Of a stretch of 64,000 nt of DNA, positions 7,320 to 16,088 are shown in pieces (the first letter of the stretch is position 1; every line of letters starts with the position of its first letter). The notes under the pieces are model-generated. The model was not told the DNA's origin, made no database searches, and worked only from the letters and a program-made list of their open reading frames with translations. Source of the DNA: CAZLQF01 sp964561545 (GTDB taxonomy: Bacteria; Bacteroidota; Bacteroidia; CAILMK01; CAYYUA01). Location of the stretch: the NCBI GenBank assembly GCA_964561545.1, contig CAZLQF010000005.1, forward strand, positions 57,868 to 121,867, read 5' to 3'. The translations under genes and the position numbers were made by a program.

Positions 7320-9200
7320 ATGCATAAACCATTATTCCTGATTTTTTCAACCCTTTTAATGTTCTTATCAGTACTGAATCATTCCATGGCCCAACCTCAT
7401 GATTATTGGCAGCAAAAGGTTGAATACGACATGAACATTGATATGGATGTAGAAAGCCATCAATTTAAAGGGAAACAGGAATTGGTTTACCATAACAACT
7501 CGTATGACACCCTGCGAAAGGTTTTTTATCACCTTTACTTCAATGCTTTTCAACCTGGAAGTATGATGGACATAAGGTCAAGGGATATTGTGGACCCGGA
7601 TCCACGTGTTAGCAATCGCATAGCAAATCTTGATAAGAGTGAAATCGGATACATCAAAGTTGATGAACTTAATCAGGATGGTAAAAGCCTGGAATACGAT
7701 GTAGTAGGTACCATCCTTGAGGTTAAATTGGATGAACCCATTATGCCAAATTCAACCACTACGTTTAACATGGATTTCAGGGGCCAGGTACCCGTCCAGA
7801 TAAGGCGTTCAGGTAGGAACAATGCGGAAGGTATTGACTACTCGATGGCCCAATGGTATCCTAAAATGGCTGAGTATGATCAAGAAGGTTGGCATCCCGA
7901 TCCTTATGTAGGAAGAGAATTTCAAGGGGTATTTGGGGAGTTTGATGTTAAGATCACTATTGATTCAAATTATGTCCTTGGAGGAACCGGCATTGTTCAA
8001 AATCCACAGGAAGTAGGGCATGGTTACCAGGATCCTGCTAAATCGCTAAAAAGACCGGATCGTGAAAAGCTTACCTGGCATTTTAAAGCTTCCAAAGTGC
8101 ATGATTTTATGTGGGCTGCTGACCCCGATTATGCCCATGATACCGCTCATGTACCAGAAGGACCGATGCTTCATTTTCTTTACCAGAAAGATACCCTTGT
8201 TGACAATTGGAAGAAGCTTCAACCTAAAACAGTGGAAGCCTTTCAATTCATGAATAAGCGATTTGGGGAATATCCCTACCAACAATATTCGGTTATACAA
8301 GGAGGTGATGGCGGTATGGAATACCCAATGGCTACTTTGATAACCGGTCACAGACGTTTTGGAAGTTTGTTTGGGGTAACAGCTCATGAATTGGTCCACA
8401 GTTGGTATCAAGGTGTTTTGGCCACCAATGAAAACATGTACCCTTGGATGGATGAAGGCATGACAGTATATGCCTCCAGCTACATAACTAATCATGTCAA
8501 CGATCTTGATCGCGACAATCCGGTGAAAGGTGGCTATAGCAGTTACAGGAATTTTGTAGAAACCGATAAGCAAGAACCTATGAGCGTTCATGCCGATTTT
8601 TTCCATACCAACGAAGCTTATTGGCGAACTGCTTATTCCCAAGGACCTGTATTAGTGCAGCAATTGGGCTATATCATTGGCCAGGATGTGCTCAATAAGG
8701 GTATGAAGGAATATTACAAGCGATGGAAATTCAAGCATCCCACACCTCGTGATTATAAGCGCGTTATGGAGCGGGTTTCCGGTATTCAGCTGGATTGGTA
8801 TTTTAACTTGTTCATCAACACTACGCGAACCATTGATTATGGTATTGAAAATGTTAAAGCTAAAGGTGACAGTACTTTTATCAGCTTGAAAAATCATGGC
8901 AAGATTCCCATGCCTTTGGATGTTCAGGTAACTTTTGAAGACGGGGAGCAAATGATGTATTACATACCCCTGCAAATGATGCGGTCCATTAAACCTCAAC
9001 AAAATCCTGAAATGACAAGGGTAGTGTTAGATGATTGGCCTTGGCCTTATCCGCAATACCAATTTGGAATCTCAACCAAAGATAAATCTATAAAGTCTAT
9101 AACCATTGATCCCTCCAGGACTATGGCTGATGTGAACTTAAATAACAATGAATATCCCAAGAAAGAACCGCTTGAGTTTAATGCCTCTGAAGAAGAGTAG
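7320..9200 (+). CDS. M1-family zinc metallopeptidase, secreted
   Basis: A 626-residue protein with a signal peptide (MHKPLFLIFSTLLMFLSVLNHSMAQ). An aminopeptidase-N-like N-terminal beta domain runs to about residue 290. The exopeptidase signature is GGMEYP (331-336, the GAMEN equivalent). The zinc site is HELVH with His356, catalytic Glu357, His360 and Glu379 at the canonical 18-residue spacing (WMDEG). It probably acts in the periplasm or at the surface, removing N-terminal residues from peptides. No sorting tail is seen at the C-terminus (PLEFNASEEE). It seems to have its own -7 element. Large antisense open frames within it are shadows. Confidence 0.93.
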   Translation: MHKPLFLIFSTLLMFLSVLNHSMAQPHDYWQQKVEYDMNIDMDVESHQFKGKQELVYHNNSYDTLRKVFYHLYFNAFQPGSMMDIRSRDIVDPDPRVSNRIANLDKSEIGYIKVDELNQDGKSLEYDVVGTILEVKLDEPIMPNSTTTFNMDFRGQVPVQIRRSGRNNAEGIDYSMAQWYPKMAEYDQEGWHPDPYVGREFQGVFGEFDVKITIDSNYVLGGTGIVQNPQEVGHGYQDPAKSLKRPDREKLTWHFKASKVHDFMWAADPDYAHDTAHVPEGPMLHFLYQKDTLVDNWKKLQPKTVEAFQFMNKRFGEYPYQQYSVIQGGDGGMEYPMATLITGHRRFGSLFGVTAHELVHSWYQGVLATNENMYPWMDEGMTVYASSYITNHVNDLDRDNPVKGGYSSYRNFVETDKQEPMSVHADFFHTNEAYWRTAYSQGPVLVQQLGYIIGQDVLNKGMKEYYKRWKFKHPTPRDYKRVMERVSGIQLDWYFNLFINTTRTIDYGIENVKAKGDSTFISLKNHGKIPMPLDVQVTFEDGEQMMYYIPLQMMRSIKPQQNPEMTRVVLDDWPWPYPQYQFGISTKDKSIKSITIDPSRTMADVNLNNNEYPKKEPLEFNASEEE

Positions 9201-9386
9201 TTGATTATTTAAAATATTTCCTTATCAAGCTACCAGTTTGTAATTATTTAAATGGATAAGTATTGGTTGTTGGTAGTTTAGTCGATTTTACCGCCTCATA
9301 ATACCAATTTTTCAGTAATTACTACGTGCTTATTTCTTTATTGTTTAGTGAAAATTAAGCACAAATCACATCTTAATAAAAGGGTT

Positions 9387-9773
9387 TTATACTTTCTGCG
9401 CTTCTTCCATGGCTTCCCTCATTTGTTCCCAGAATTCTGGATTGAACCCTACCATAGCAAAAGATATGATCCAATAAGCTATATAAACTACCGATAAAAC
9501 CAAACCGATGATGGCACAAATCCTTCCGATTTTCAAATTTTTAAAGGAGTTGTCGGTGTAATTCACTGGATTTTGTTGGTAAAGTTTCATATCCTTGGAT
9601 GCTAAGTAAAGCCCAATAATGGCTAATACAAATCCAATGAAAAAGCAGCAAAAGAAAATAATGGAAAGAATACCTAAAACGAGGACTGCTGTGGCATTGG
9701 GCAATTCATACTTGACGGTTGGTTCTTGGCTTCCTTGGTTAAGGCTTTGCTCTTGGTTTTCACTGTTGTCCAT
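9387..9773 (-). CDS. CCC-motif membrane protein
   Basis: 128 residues: a polar Gln/Ser-rich N-terminus (1-24), then LPNATAVLVLGILSII with the adjacent cysteine pair FFCCFF (42-43), and a second hydrophobic hairpin after NLKIGRICAIIGLVLS. This NLK.GR.CAIIG pattern is the mark of the Bacteroidota CCC-motif membrane family; the function is unknown. It lies 12 bases downstream of the DUF2752 gene on the same strand, so the two are very probably co-transcribed. The downstream neighbour, the M1 peptidase gene, is convergent. Confidence 0.8.
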   Translation of the reverse strand: MDNSENQEQSLNQGSQEPTVKYELPNATAVLVLGILSIIFFCCFFIGFVLAIIGLYLASKDMKLYQQNPVNYTDNSFKNLKIGRICAIIGLVLSVVYIAYWIISFAMVGFNPEFWEQMREAMEEAQKV

Positions 9774-9785
9774 TTTGGTTTTATT

Positions 9786-10088
9786 TTAAAAGGTTTTGAT
9801 TGCAAAATTGATCACCATGCTGGCGATGACCAACCCATAACTAAAAAACAATAAGAAACTTCTTCCTTTAAATTCTTGAAATTTAATCCCTACAAGCAAT
9901 ATGCTGATCATAAAGATCATGGGTAATAATGGAGGAAATACCTGTAAGCTTTCCATGATGTTGCCTTCAAGCATCTGAATTACGCCTCTTTGAAGTCCAC
10001 AGCCAGGACAGGCTATTCCTGCTGTTTCTTTAAAAAAACATGGAATCATAAACTCATTACTCCACTTAATCAATTGATCAAATTGCAT
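9786..10088 (-). CDS. DUF2752 membrane protein
   Basis: 100 residues. The ACPGCGLQRGVIQMLEGN segment is the DUF2752 signature, with a CxxC pair at about residues 26-29 followed by an Arg and two hydrophobic helices. The function is unknown. Both this and the downstream CCC-motif protein carry cysteine motifs next to membrane helices, and the 12-bp spacing suggests a common membrane role. The start ATG lies 141 bases from the divergent aldolase start. Confidence 0.85.
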   Translation of the reverse strand: MQFDQLIKWSNEFMIPCFFKETAGIACPGCGLQRGVIQMLEGNIMESLQVFPPLLPMIFMISILLVGIKFQEFKGRSFLLFFSYGLVIASMVINFAIKTF

Positions 10089-10170
10089 AAAGTGTAATTT
10101 TGTAAAAACGCAATTTAATATTTTTAGAAAGAATTTAAATTTTAGCTATGGCTTTAAACTTCCTTTGAAG

Positions 10171-10203
10171 TTGTTTAAAAAGGGCTAAAAATGATTATTT
10201 TTG
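10171..10203 (+). promoter_or_regulatory. Promoter of the class I aldolase gene
   Basis: TTG at 10171-10173 and TATTTTTG at 10196-10203 are separated by 22 bases, matching the Bacteroidota TTG-N17-23-TAnnTTTG promoter. The start codon is 26 bases downstream. Confidence 0.6.
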
Positions 10204-10229
10204 CCATTAAGAAAAAAAATTAAACAGTT

Positions 10230-11330
10230 ATGGTCGAAGCTAAAACGATACAAAAAACTGAACAACTAAGTTATCAGGAAATTGTAGACACTTTGGGCGA
10301 TAAAGCAAGCCATTTGCTTGAGCATGAATGCACAACTTTTCCTAAGGAAATGTTACATGTACCAAGTCCCGATGTAGTTGATAAGAATTGGAAAGATTCC
10401 AATCGAAACAACAGGGTACTTAAAAGTCTTCAGGATATTTACAGGCATGGGCGTTTGGCTAACACAGGATACTTATCCATTTTACCCGTGGACCAGGGCA
10501 TTGAGCATACAGCTGGAGCCTCTTTTGCTCCAAACCCAATGTACTTTGACCCTGAAAATATTGTTAAGCTTGCCATAGAAGGCGGTTGTAATGCCGTAGC
10601 AACAACATTCGGTAACCTGGCTTCAGTATCAAGGAAATATGCGCACAAGATACCCTTCATTGTTAAGATGAATCACAATGAATTGTTAACCTACCCCAAT
10701 ACCTATGATCAAATACTTTATGGTTCAGTTGATGAAGCATGGAACCTGGGTGCTACAGCCGTTGGTGCAACCATTTATTTTGGCTCTGAGGAATCCAATA
10801 GGCAAATCGCTGAAATCGCTGAGGCTTTTGAACGCGCTCACGAGCTTGGCATGGCAACCGTATTGTGGTGTTACTTAAGGAACAGCGACTTTAAGCAAAA
10901 TGGCACGGATTACCACACCGCTGCTGATTTAACAGGACAGGCCAACCACATGGGGGTTACCATTCAGGCAGACATTATTAAGCAAAAGCTTCCTAAATCC
11001 AACGGAGGATTTGAGACCATTGGCTTTGGCAAGACGCACCCAAAAATGTACGAAGATCTAAGTAGTGATCATCCCATTGATCTTGCAAGATATCAAGTTG
11101 CTCACTGTTACATGGGGCAGGTTGGATTGATCAATTCTGGTGGGGCTTCAAAAGGTGAAACAGACTCGGATCTGCAAGATGCGTTGTTTACGGCCATCGT
11201 TAATAAACGAGCTGGAGGATGCGGCTTGATCACTGGCAGAAAATCCTTTCAAAAATCAATGGAAGATGGCGTGAGTTTATTGAATGCCATACAAGATGTA
11301 TACCTGTGTGATCAAATAGGTTTGGCTTAA
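10230..11330 (+). CDS. fbaB: Class I fructose-bisphosphate aldolase (FbaB/DhnA type)
   Basis: A 366-residue Schiff-base aldolase interconverting fructose-1,6-bisphosphate with dihydroxyacetone phosphate and glyceraldehyde-3-phosphate. Recognisable blocks are ILPVDQGIEHTAGASFAPNP, VEGGCNAVATTFGNL-like segment, PFIVKMNHNELL (carrying an active-site lysine candidate), GATAVGATIYFGSEES and the C-terminal GGCGLITGRKSFQKS phosphate-binding loop. This fits the DhnA/FbaB branch used in gluconeogenesis by many Bacteroidota. A good promoter precedes it. It shares its pathway with fbp upstream. The gene symbol is by family resemblance. Confidence 0.93.
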   Translation: MVEAKTIQKTEQLSYQEIVDTLGDKASHLLEHECTTFPKEMLHVPSPDVVDKNWKDSNRNNRVLKSLQDIYRHGRLANTGYLSILPVDQGIEHTAGASFAPNPMYFDPENIVKLAIEGGCNAVATTFGNLASVSRKYAHKIPFIVKMNHNELLTYPNTYDQILYGSVDEAWNLGATAVGATIYFGSEESNRQIAEIAEAFERAHELGMATVLWCYLRNSDFKQNGTDYHTAADLTGQANHMGVTIQADIIKQKLPKSNGGFETIGFGKTHPKMYEDLSSDHPIDLARYQVAHCYMGQVGLINSGGASKGETDSDLQDALFTAIVNKRAGGCGLITGRKSFQKSMEDGVSLLNAIQDVYLCDQIGLA

Positions 11331-11340
11331 AATTATTGAT

Positions 11341-11357
11341 GAGCTCTATAAAAGCTC
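11341..11357. terminator. Possible terminator hairpin after fbaB
   Basis: GAGCT-CTATAAA-AGCTC forms a 5-bp stem 11 bases after the aldolase stop codon. The stem is short and only a mixed A/T tract follows, so termination is uncertain. Confidence 0.25.
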
Positions 11358-11534
11358 CTTAAGAACAATTTTAGGTTCGAATTTTGAGGACATCGCTAAA
11401 ATAAACCTGGTAGAAATGATTGAAATGGAATGGCTACCAGCTTTTGTTTTTAAGAAGCAAGCTTTTAATTCGAAATGTTGGAACGATGTAGCTGTTATAG
11501 TTATTGGTTCCTGTAAATTTAGAAGGCGGGACTT

Positions 11535-12461
11535 ATGAGTTGGTTTAAAAGAGTAAAAGATGGCATTTTAACAAGTACTAAGGAGAAGAAGGGACTGCCT
11601 GAAGGCATTTGGAACAAATGCCCAGAGTGTAAAAGCGCTATTACGTACAAAGATTTAGAAGAAAATTTCTTTGTATGCCCTGGAGAAGATAAATACCACT
11701 TCAGGATAGGTTCTAACCAATATTTTAACGGTTTATTTGACAGCAAGCGTTATAAAGAATTGTTTAGTAACATTAAGCCTGCCGATCCCTTGAAATTCAA
11801 TGATCGCAAGGAATATCACAAACGCCTGGAAGAAGAACAGCAAAAGACACAGCTTGATGAAGCAATCCGTGTTGCAACAGGTAAGATGAACAAAAAATAT
11901 GTGGTGATGGCTTGCATGGATTTTTCATACATTGGGGGCTCGATGGGAGCTGTTGTCGGAGAGAAAATATCAAGGGCCATCGATTATGCGCGGGAACATA
12001 AGTATCCTTTGATCATTATCTCCAAATCCGGGGGAGCCCGGATGATGGAATCTGCTTATTCCTTAATGCAAATGGCCAAAACATCCTCTAAATTAAGTTT
12101 ATTGGAGTCAGAAGGCATTCCCTATTTTTCGGTACTTACTGATCCTACCACCGGTGGAGTAACTGCCTCATTTGCTACCCTGGGTGATTTTAACATAGCA
12201 GAACCCGGTGCTTTAATAGGATTCGCTGGTCCCAGGGTTATTCGCGAAACCATTGGTAAAGACTTACCTGAAGGTTTCCAGCGCTCTGAATTTTTACTTG
12301 AGCATGGGTTTTTGGATTTTATTTCGGATAGAAGAGAATTGAAATCGAATATTACAACCCTCATCCACTTATTAAAAGAAGAAAAGCCAAAAAGCAAATC
12401 CAAGGTAAAAAGCAACGGTCAGGCTAACAAGCGTACAAGCCGATATGCTCATGCAAAATGA
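11535..12461 (+). CDS. accD: Acetyl-CoA carboxylase carboxyltransferase subunit beta
   Basis: This subunit joins AccA to transfer the carboxyl group from biotin to acetyl-CoA, giving malonyl-CoA for fatty acid synthesis. Residues 29-51 form the usual zinc-ribbon region, but only Cys29, Cys32 and Cys48 are present; the fourth ligand position is Glu51 (CPGEDKYHFRIG). The crotonase-like catalytic core is intact: ACMDFSYIGGSMGAVVGEK, SKSGGARMMES, DPTTGGVTASFATLGD, AEPGALIGFAGPRVI and GFQRSEFLLEHGFLDFI. The C-terminal tail after about residue 280 is short and Lys/Ser-rich. It converges on the aminotransferase gene with a 17-bp gap. Confidence 0.95.
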   Translation: MSWFKRVKDGILTSTKEKKGLPEGIWNKCPECKSAITYKDLEENFFVCPGEDKYHFRIGSNQYFNGLFDSKRYKELFSNIKPADPLKFNDRKEYHKRLEEEQQKTQLDEAIRVATGKMNKKYVVMACMDFSYIGGSMGAVVGEKISRAIDYAREHKYPLIIISKSGGARMMESAYSLMQMAKTSSKLSLLESEGIPYFSVLTDPTTGGVTASFATLGDFNIAEPGALIGFAGPRVIRETIGKDLPEGFQRSEFLLEHGFLDFISDRRELKSNITTLIHLLKEEKPKSKSKVKSNGQANKRTSRYAHAK

Positions 12462-12478
12462 TATTTACTGATTCCTCT

Positions 12479-13678
12479 TTAATGTGCTTGATCAAAAGCT
12501 TCCTCTAAACTCTTTTTAAGTAAACGACATGCGTTTTTAATCTCAACGTCAGATATATTCAAAGGCGGTGCAATGCGAATGCTTTGGTTGTTAAAGACAA
12601 ACCAGTCGGATAAAAGTTTGTTTTGAAAACATTTTTGGATGGTTTTGTAAACAAAATCAAAATTCCCGATTTCTGCTGCGAGCATAAGTCCTTTTCCATT
12701 TATGCTTTTGATCAAATGATGGCCTTCAAGTTCTTGGCGAATAATGCTTTCTTTTTTCAAAGCTTGCACAGCCAACCCCTCGTTTAATAAAACTTCCATG
12801 GCTGCTTTACCAGCAGCACAAGCAATGGGGTTGCCCCCAAAAGTTGAAATATGACCTAAAACTGGATCTGTTTTTAAGGCATCCATGATAGCTTTATCCG
12901 AAATAAAAGTTGCCAATGGTAGTCCACCTCCAAAAGCTTTTCCTAATAAGAGGATATCAGGTTTTACACCGAAATGATTAAAAGCCCACAGCTTTCCAGT
13001 TCTTCCCATCCCAGCCTGGATTTCGTCAAAAATTAAAAGGGTTCCCGTTTTTTGACATTGATCGCGAATGCTTTGAAGGAACCCTTTGTCTGGAACGCGG
13101 GCTCCTGCTTCACCTTGAATGGTTTCTATAATAACTGCTGCAGTATGCTGGTCAATCAGGTCAATGTCTTCGGTATGATGGTAGCGCATCGTTTTGACTC
13201 CCGGCATTAAGGGCCTGAAGGAATTTTTTAAGGATTCGTCACCCGCTACACTTAAGGCTCCATAGGTACTGCCGTGATAGGCCTTATCGCAATTGATAAC
13301 ATTTGGTTTTCCTGTGTATCGTTTAGCCAGCTTAATTGCAGCTTCGGTGGCTTCGCTACCTGAATTGACGAAAAAAACATTGTTTAAATTAGAAGGCAAG
13401 TGAGCAACAATTAATTCAGCAAAAGCAATTTGAGGCTCCATCATATATTCACCATAAACCATGGTGTGTAAATACTGATCGGCCTGTTTTTTAATTGCAT
13501 TTAAAATAGATGGGTGGTGATGACCGAGGAAACTTACACTGATGCCCGAAATAAGGTCTAAATAAGCTTGATTATCTTGATCATACAAATAAACGCCCTC
13601 ACCCTTACTAACATTTAACATGAGTGGGAGATCACTTGTCTGCCCAAGGTGGTTTTTAAAGGTTTCACGCCTTTCCAT
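12479..13678 (-). CDS. Class III PLP-dependent aminotransferase
   Basis: 399 residues of the aspartate aminotransferase superfamily class III (ArgD/RocD/omega-transaminase group). VNSGSEATEAAIKLAKR binds cofactor phosphate, FDEIQAGMGRTGK holds the pyridine-ring Asp218, and DILLLGKAFGGGLPLA holds the Schiff-base Lys247. The amino donor cannot be fixed; acetylornithine, ornithine or a diamine is possible. The gene follows the transketolase C-terminal half by 42 bp on the same strand and probably belongs to that transcript. Confidence 0.88.
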   Translation of the reverse strand: MERRETFKNHLGQTSDLPLMLNVSKGEGVYLYDQDNQAYLDLISGISVSFLGHHHPSILNAIKKQADQYLHTMVYGEYMMEPQIAFAELIVAHLPSNLNNVFFVNSGSEATEAAIKLAKRYTGKPNVINCDKAYHGSTYGALSVAGDESLKNSFRPLMPGVKTMRYHHTEDIDLIDQHTAAVIIETIQGEAGARVPDKGFLQSIRDQCQKTGTLLIFDEIQAGMGRTGKLWAFNHFGVKPDILLLGKAFGGGLPLATFISDKAIMDALKTDPVLGHISTFGGNPIACAAGKAAMEVLLNEGLAVQALKKESIIRQELEGHHLIKSINGKGLMLAAEIGNFDFVYKTIQKCFQNKLLSDWFVFNNQSIRIAPPLNISDVEIKNACRLLKKSLEEAFDQAH

Positions 13679-13720
13679 GGTTGTTAATGATCAATAATAG
13701 ATACTCTGCTAATTCTAAAA

Positions 13721-14701
13721 CTATGACCTGCTCACTTTTAAAGAATGATCATTTTTTCGATGAAGGGCATTTTTAATAGTACTTTGAATGGCCAATGAAT
13801 CCAAGCCGTATTTGTGGAGTAAATTTTTTGGTTTCCCACTTTCCCCGAACCTATCGTCTACAGCGACCATTTCCATTAAGGTAGGCTGTTTTTTAGCAAA
13901 CAGTTGGGCTACAGCATCTCCCAGTCCGCCATTCCTTTGGTGTTCCTCAGCCGTAACCACTAAGCCTGTTTTAGCTGCTGAATCAAGGATTAATTCTTCA
14001 TCCAAAGGTTTAATGGTATGAATGTTTATAATTTCACAGCTAATTCCTTCTTTTTCGAGTTCATAGGCTGCTTCAATGGATTCCCATACCAAATGACCGG
14101 TGGCAATAATTGAAACATCAGTACCCTCATTTAAGACAATGCCTTTACCGATTTCAAAAGATGTGTCTTCGGGCAGAAAAACAGGTACTTTAGGCCTTCC
14201 AAATCTTAAATAAACAGGTCCGTAATATTCAGAAATTGCCAATGTAGCTGCCTTGGCCTGATTGAAATCGCATGGATTAATGACCACCATATTAGGCAAC
14301 ATCCGGGTTAATCCAATGTCTTCCAAAATTTGGTGGGAAGCTCCATCTTCACCTAAAGTAATACCAGCGTGGGAGGCGCAAATTTTTACATTTTTCCCTG
14401 AATAAGCTATTGATTGGCGAACCTGATCGAACACGCGCCCGGTTGCAAAATTGGCAAAAGTTCCTGCAAAAGGAATTTTACCCCCAATGGTGAGGCCAGC
14501 TGCAACTCCCATCATATTGGCTTCTGCCACACCACACTGAAAAAAACGTTCCGGGAAGTTGTTCATGAATTTGGTCATCTTGACCGAATTGGCAAGATCA
14601 GCTGATAAACCAACCACGTTCGGATTTTCACAGCCCAATTGATACAACCCCTCACCAAAACCTTCTCTTGTAGCTTTTTGATCTCTTACCTCATACTCCA
14701 T
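13721..14701 (-). CDS. Transketolase, C-terminal (pyrimidine-binding) half-subunit
   Basis: 326 residues forming the Pyr and C-terminal domains of a split transketolase. FFQCGVAEANMMGVAAGLTIGG holds the catalytic Glu60 that activates thiamine diphosphate; SHAGITLGEDGASHQ and the C-terminal TGHLVWESIEAAYELEKEGI/TAEEHQRNGGLGDAVAQ segments are typical. It must pair with the N-terminal half encoded at 16089-16934 to transfer ketol units in the pentose phosphate pathway. Its ATG starts 4 bases after the stop of the VWA gene, so all three genes look co-transcribed although the VWA gene splits the transketolase pair. Confidence 0.93.
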   Translation of the reverse strand: MEYEVRDQKATREGFGEGLYQLGCENPNVVGLSADLANSVKMTKFMNNFPERFFQCGVAEANMMGVAAGLTIGGKIPFAGTFANFATGRVFDQVRQSIAYSGKNVKICASHAGITLGEDGASHQILEDIGLTRMLPNMVVINPCDFNQAKAATLAISEYYGPVYLRFGRPKVPVFLPEDTSFEIGKGIVLNEGTDVSIIATGHLVWESIEAAYELEKEGISCEIINIHTIKPLDEELILDSAAKTGLVVTAEEHQRNGGLGDAVAQLFAKKQPTLMEMVAVDDRFGESGKPKNLLHKYGLDSLAIQSTIKNALHRKNDHSLKVSRS

Positions 14702-14705
14702 TGGA

Positions 14706-16082
14706 TTAGCGTAATTTAATTGTAGTAGTCCCCCCAGACTTTACTTTAAATTTTTTAACTTCCGTTTTATAAGCTCTTTGTTCGTTTTGACCCCTGTAAA
14801 CCAACCTATATTTACCCGGTTGCAAAACAATAATTTCACGCCTTAAACGAGGGGTAATATCACTTATCCATTTCATTTGATTGCCTTTGAAATGATAAAT
14901 GCTTCCCAATTTATTCGATGATGTAGAAATGGATACCTGCCCAGGCCTTGGAATGTTAAGCGTTGTTGTTTCTTCAGGCTTAATTTTTACATCTTTAAAC
15001 GTTTTTTTAGGTTGAGTCATGACTTCAACATCATAGGTACCTGTTAAGTAACGTTTGCTTGTATTAAAAGATTGATGATTGACGGTTTTACAACCTTTAC
15101 TTGTTTTTACAACAGCCTTGAGCCTCCTATATTTCATATTTTTGTGGATATCTAACTCCAAGGTCCCTTGTGCTGCATCAATAGGTATTTCATTGTGTTG
15201 CCCCGTTTTAATTTCTACATTTCTTTTTATAACCTCAGGTGTGGTATGAACCTGAATATCGTAATTAGTAAAAGGGTCTATGTTCAGTGTATCAGGTACA
15301 CCGAGGCTGTTCATCGTGTGGTAAAAGTTGTATTTTAGAAAGTCCCGCTCAGTATCATAAAAAGTCATGTTCACATCTGTCTCGGTAGCTTTTCCGCGAT
15401 GGTCCAGAAGATTAACTTGAGTTGTGGTCTTGTTGGTTGCTTCCGAGATCACTCCAGTTAGTACCTGCTTAAATCCTTCTTGCGTAGATGCATTGTAATA
15501 GTTTCCCACACAATCAAATTGAGCTTTAAAATTTTTGTTAGTTCCAATACCAACTACAAACGGTTTTAGTACCACGCCTCTTTTTTGAAGTGCTAATGAA
15601 ACGGCACAAGGATCGCCTTCACATTCCTCTAAACCATCGGTGAGTAAAATGATAATATTCTTGATTTCTGGTTTTTTTACAGGAAAGTCCCTGGCTGCTT
15701 CTTGTAAAGAATAAGCAATAGGTGTTGTACCTTTGGGTTTTATGTCATTTAATGCTTCCTTAATCGTTTCTTTACTACCTTGTCGAAATTTTACTTCAAG
15801 CCTCGTATCTTTGCAATCTTGCCTTGAACGGTGTGTTGTATGCCCATATGCCCTTAGCCCAAATTCTACATTTTGCCTATTCTCAAGGCTATCGGCCATA
15901 TCTATTAACAAATTTTTGGCTACGGAAATACGGGTATTGCCTTCCCACTTAGCAAGCATACTTCCGGATGCATCCAATAGGAAAAGAATCCTTGTTTTAG
16001 TATACTCCTGAGCATTAGAGCTTAAGGGGGCGCAAAGCGAGAGTGCAGTAAGGCATATTGTAAATGTTATTAATTTTTTCAT
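14706..16082 (-). CDS. Secreted VWA-domain protein lying between transketolase halves
   Basis: 458 residues with a signal peptide (MKKLITFTICLTALSLCAPLSSNAQ). Residues 30-200 are a von Willebrand A domain with a complete MIDAS: Asp37-Ala-Ser39-Gly-Ser41, Thr120 (KGTTPIAYSLQ) and Asp149 (LLTDGLEE). Cys pairs around 90, 154 and 159 could form disulfides. Residues 220-458 are a beta-rich repeat region with PEGA-like short strands. The frame begins at TTG 16088, but ATG 16082, 6 bases after the transketolase-N stop, starts the signal peptide. Metal-dependent adhesion or protein binding in the envelope is inferred; no link to sugar metabolism is evident. Confidence 0.85.
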   Translation of the reverse strand: MKKLITFTICLTALSLCAPLSSNAQEYTKTRILFLLDASGSMLAKWEGNTRISVAKNLLIDMADSLENRQNVEFGLRAYGHTTHRSRQDCKDTRLEVKFRQGSKETIKEALNDIKPKGTTPIAYSLQEAARDFPVKKPEIKNIIILLTDGLEECEGDPCAVSLALQKRGVVLKPFVVGIGTNKNFKAQFDCVGNYYNASTQEGFKQVLTGVISEATNKTTTQVNLLDHRGKATETDVNMTFYDTERDFLKYNFYHTMNSLGVPDTLNIDPFTNYDIQVHTTPEVIKRNVEIKTGQHNEIPIDAAQGTLELDIHKNMKYRRLKAVVKTSKGCKTVNHQSFNTSKRYLTGTYDVEVMTQPKKTFKDVKIKPEETTTLNIPRPGQVSISTSSNKLGSIYHFKGNQMKWISDITPRLRREIIVLQPGKYRLVYRGQNEQRAYKTEVKKFKVKSGGTTTIKLR

Positions 16083-16088
16083 AGCCAA

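Noticed and set aside
8046..8642. A 198-codon minus-strand frame inside the M1 peptidase gene
   Set aside because: It lies antisense to a well-supported gene, has no family resemblance, and its codons mirror the peptidase frame.
11373..11395. GGTTCGAATTT-like stretch resembling a tRNA T-loop
   Set aside because: No acceptor stem, anticodon arm or CCA context surrounds it.
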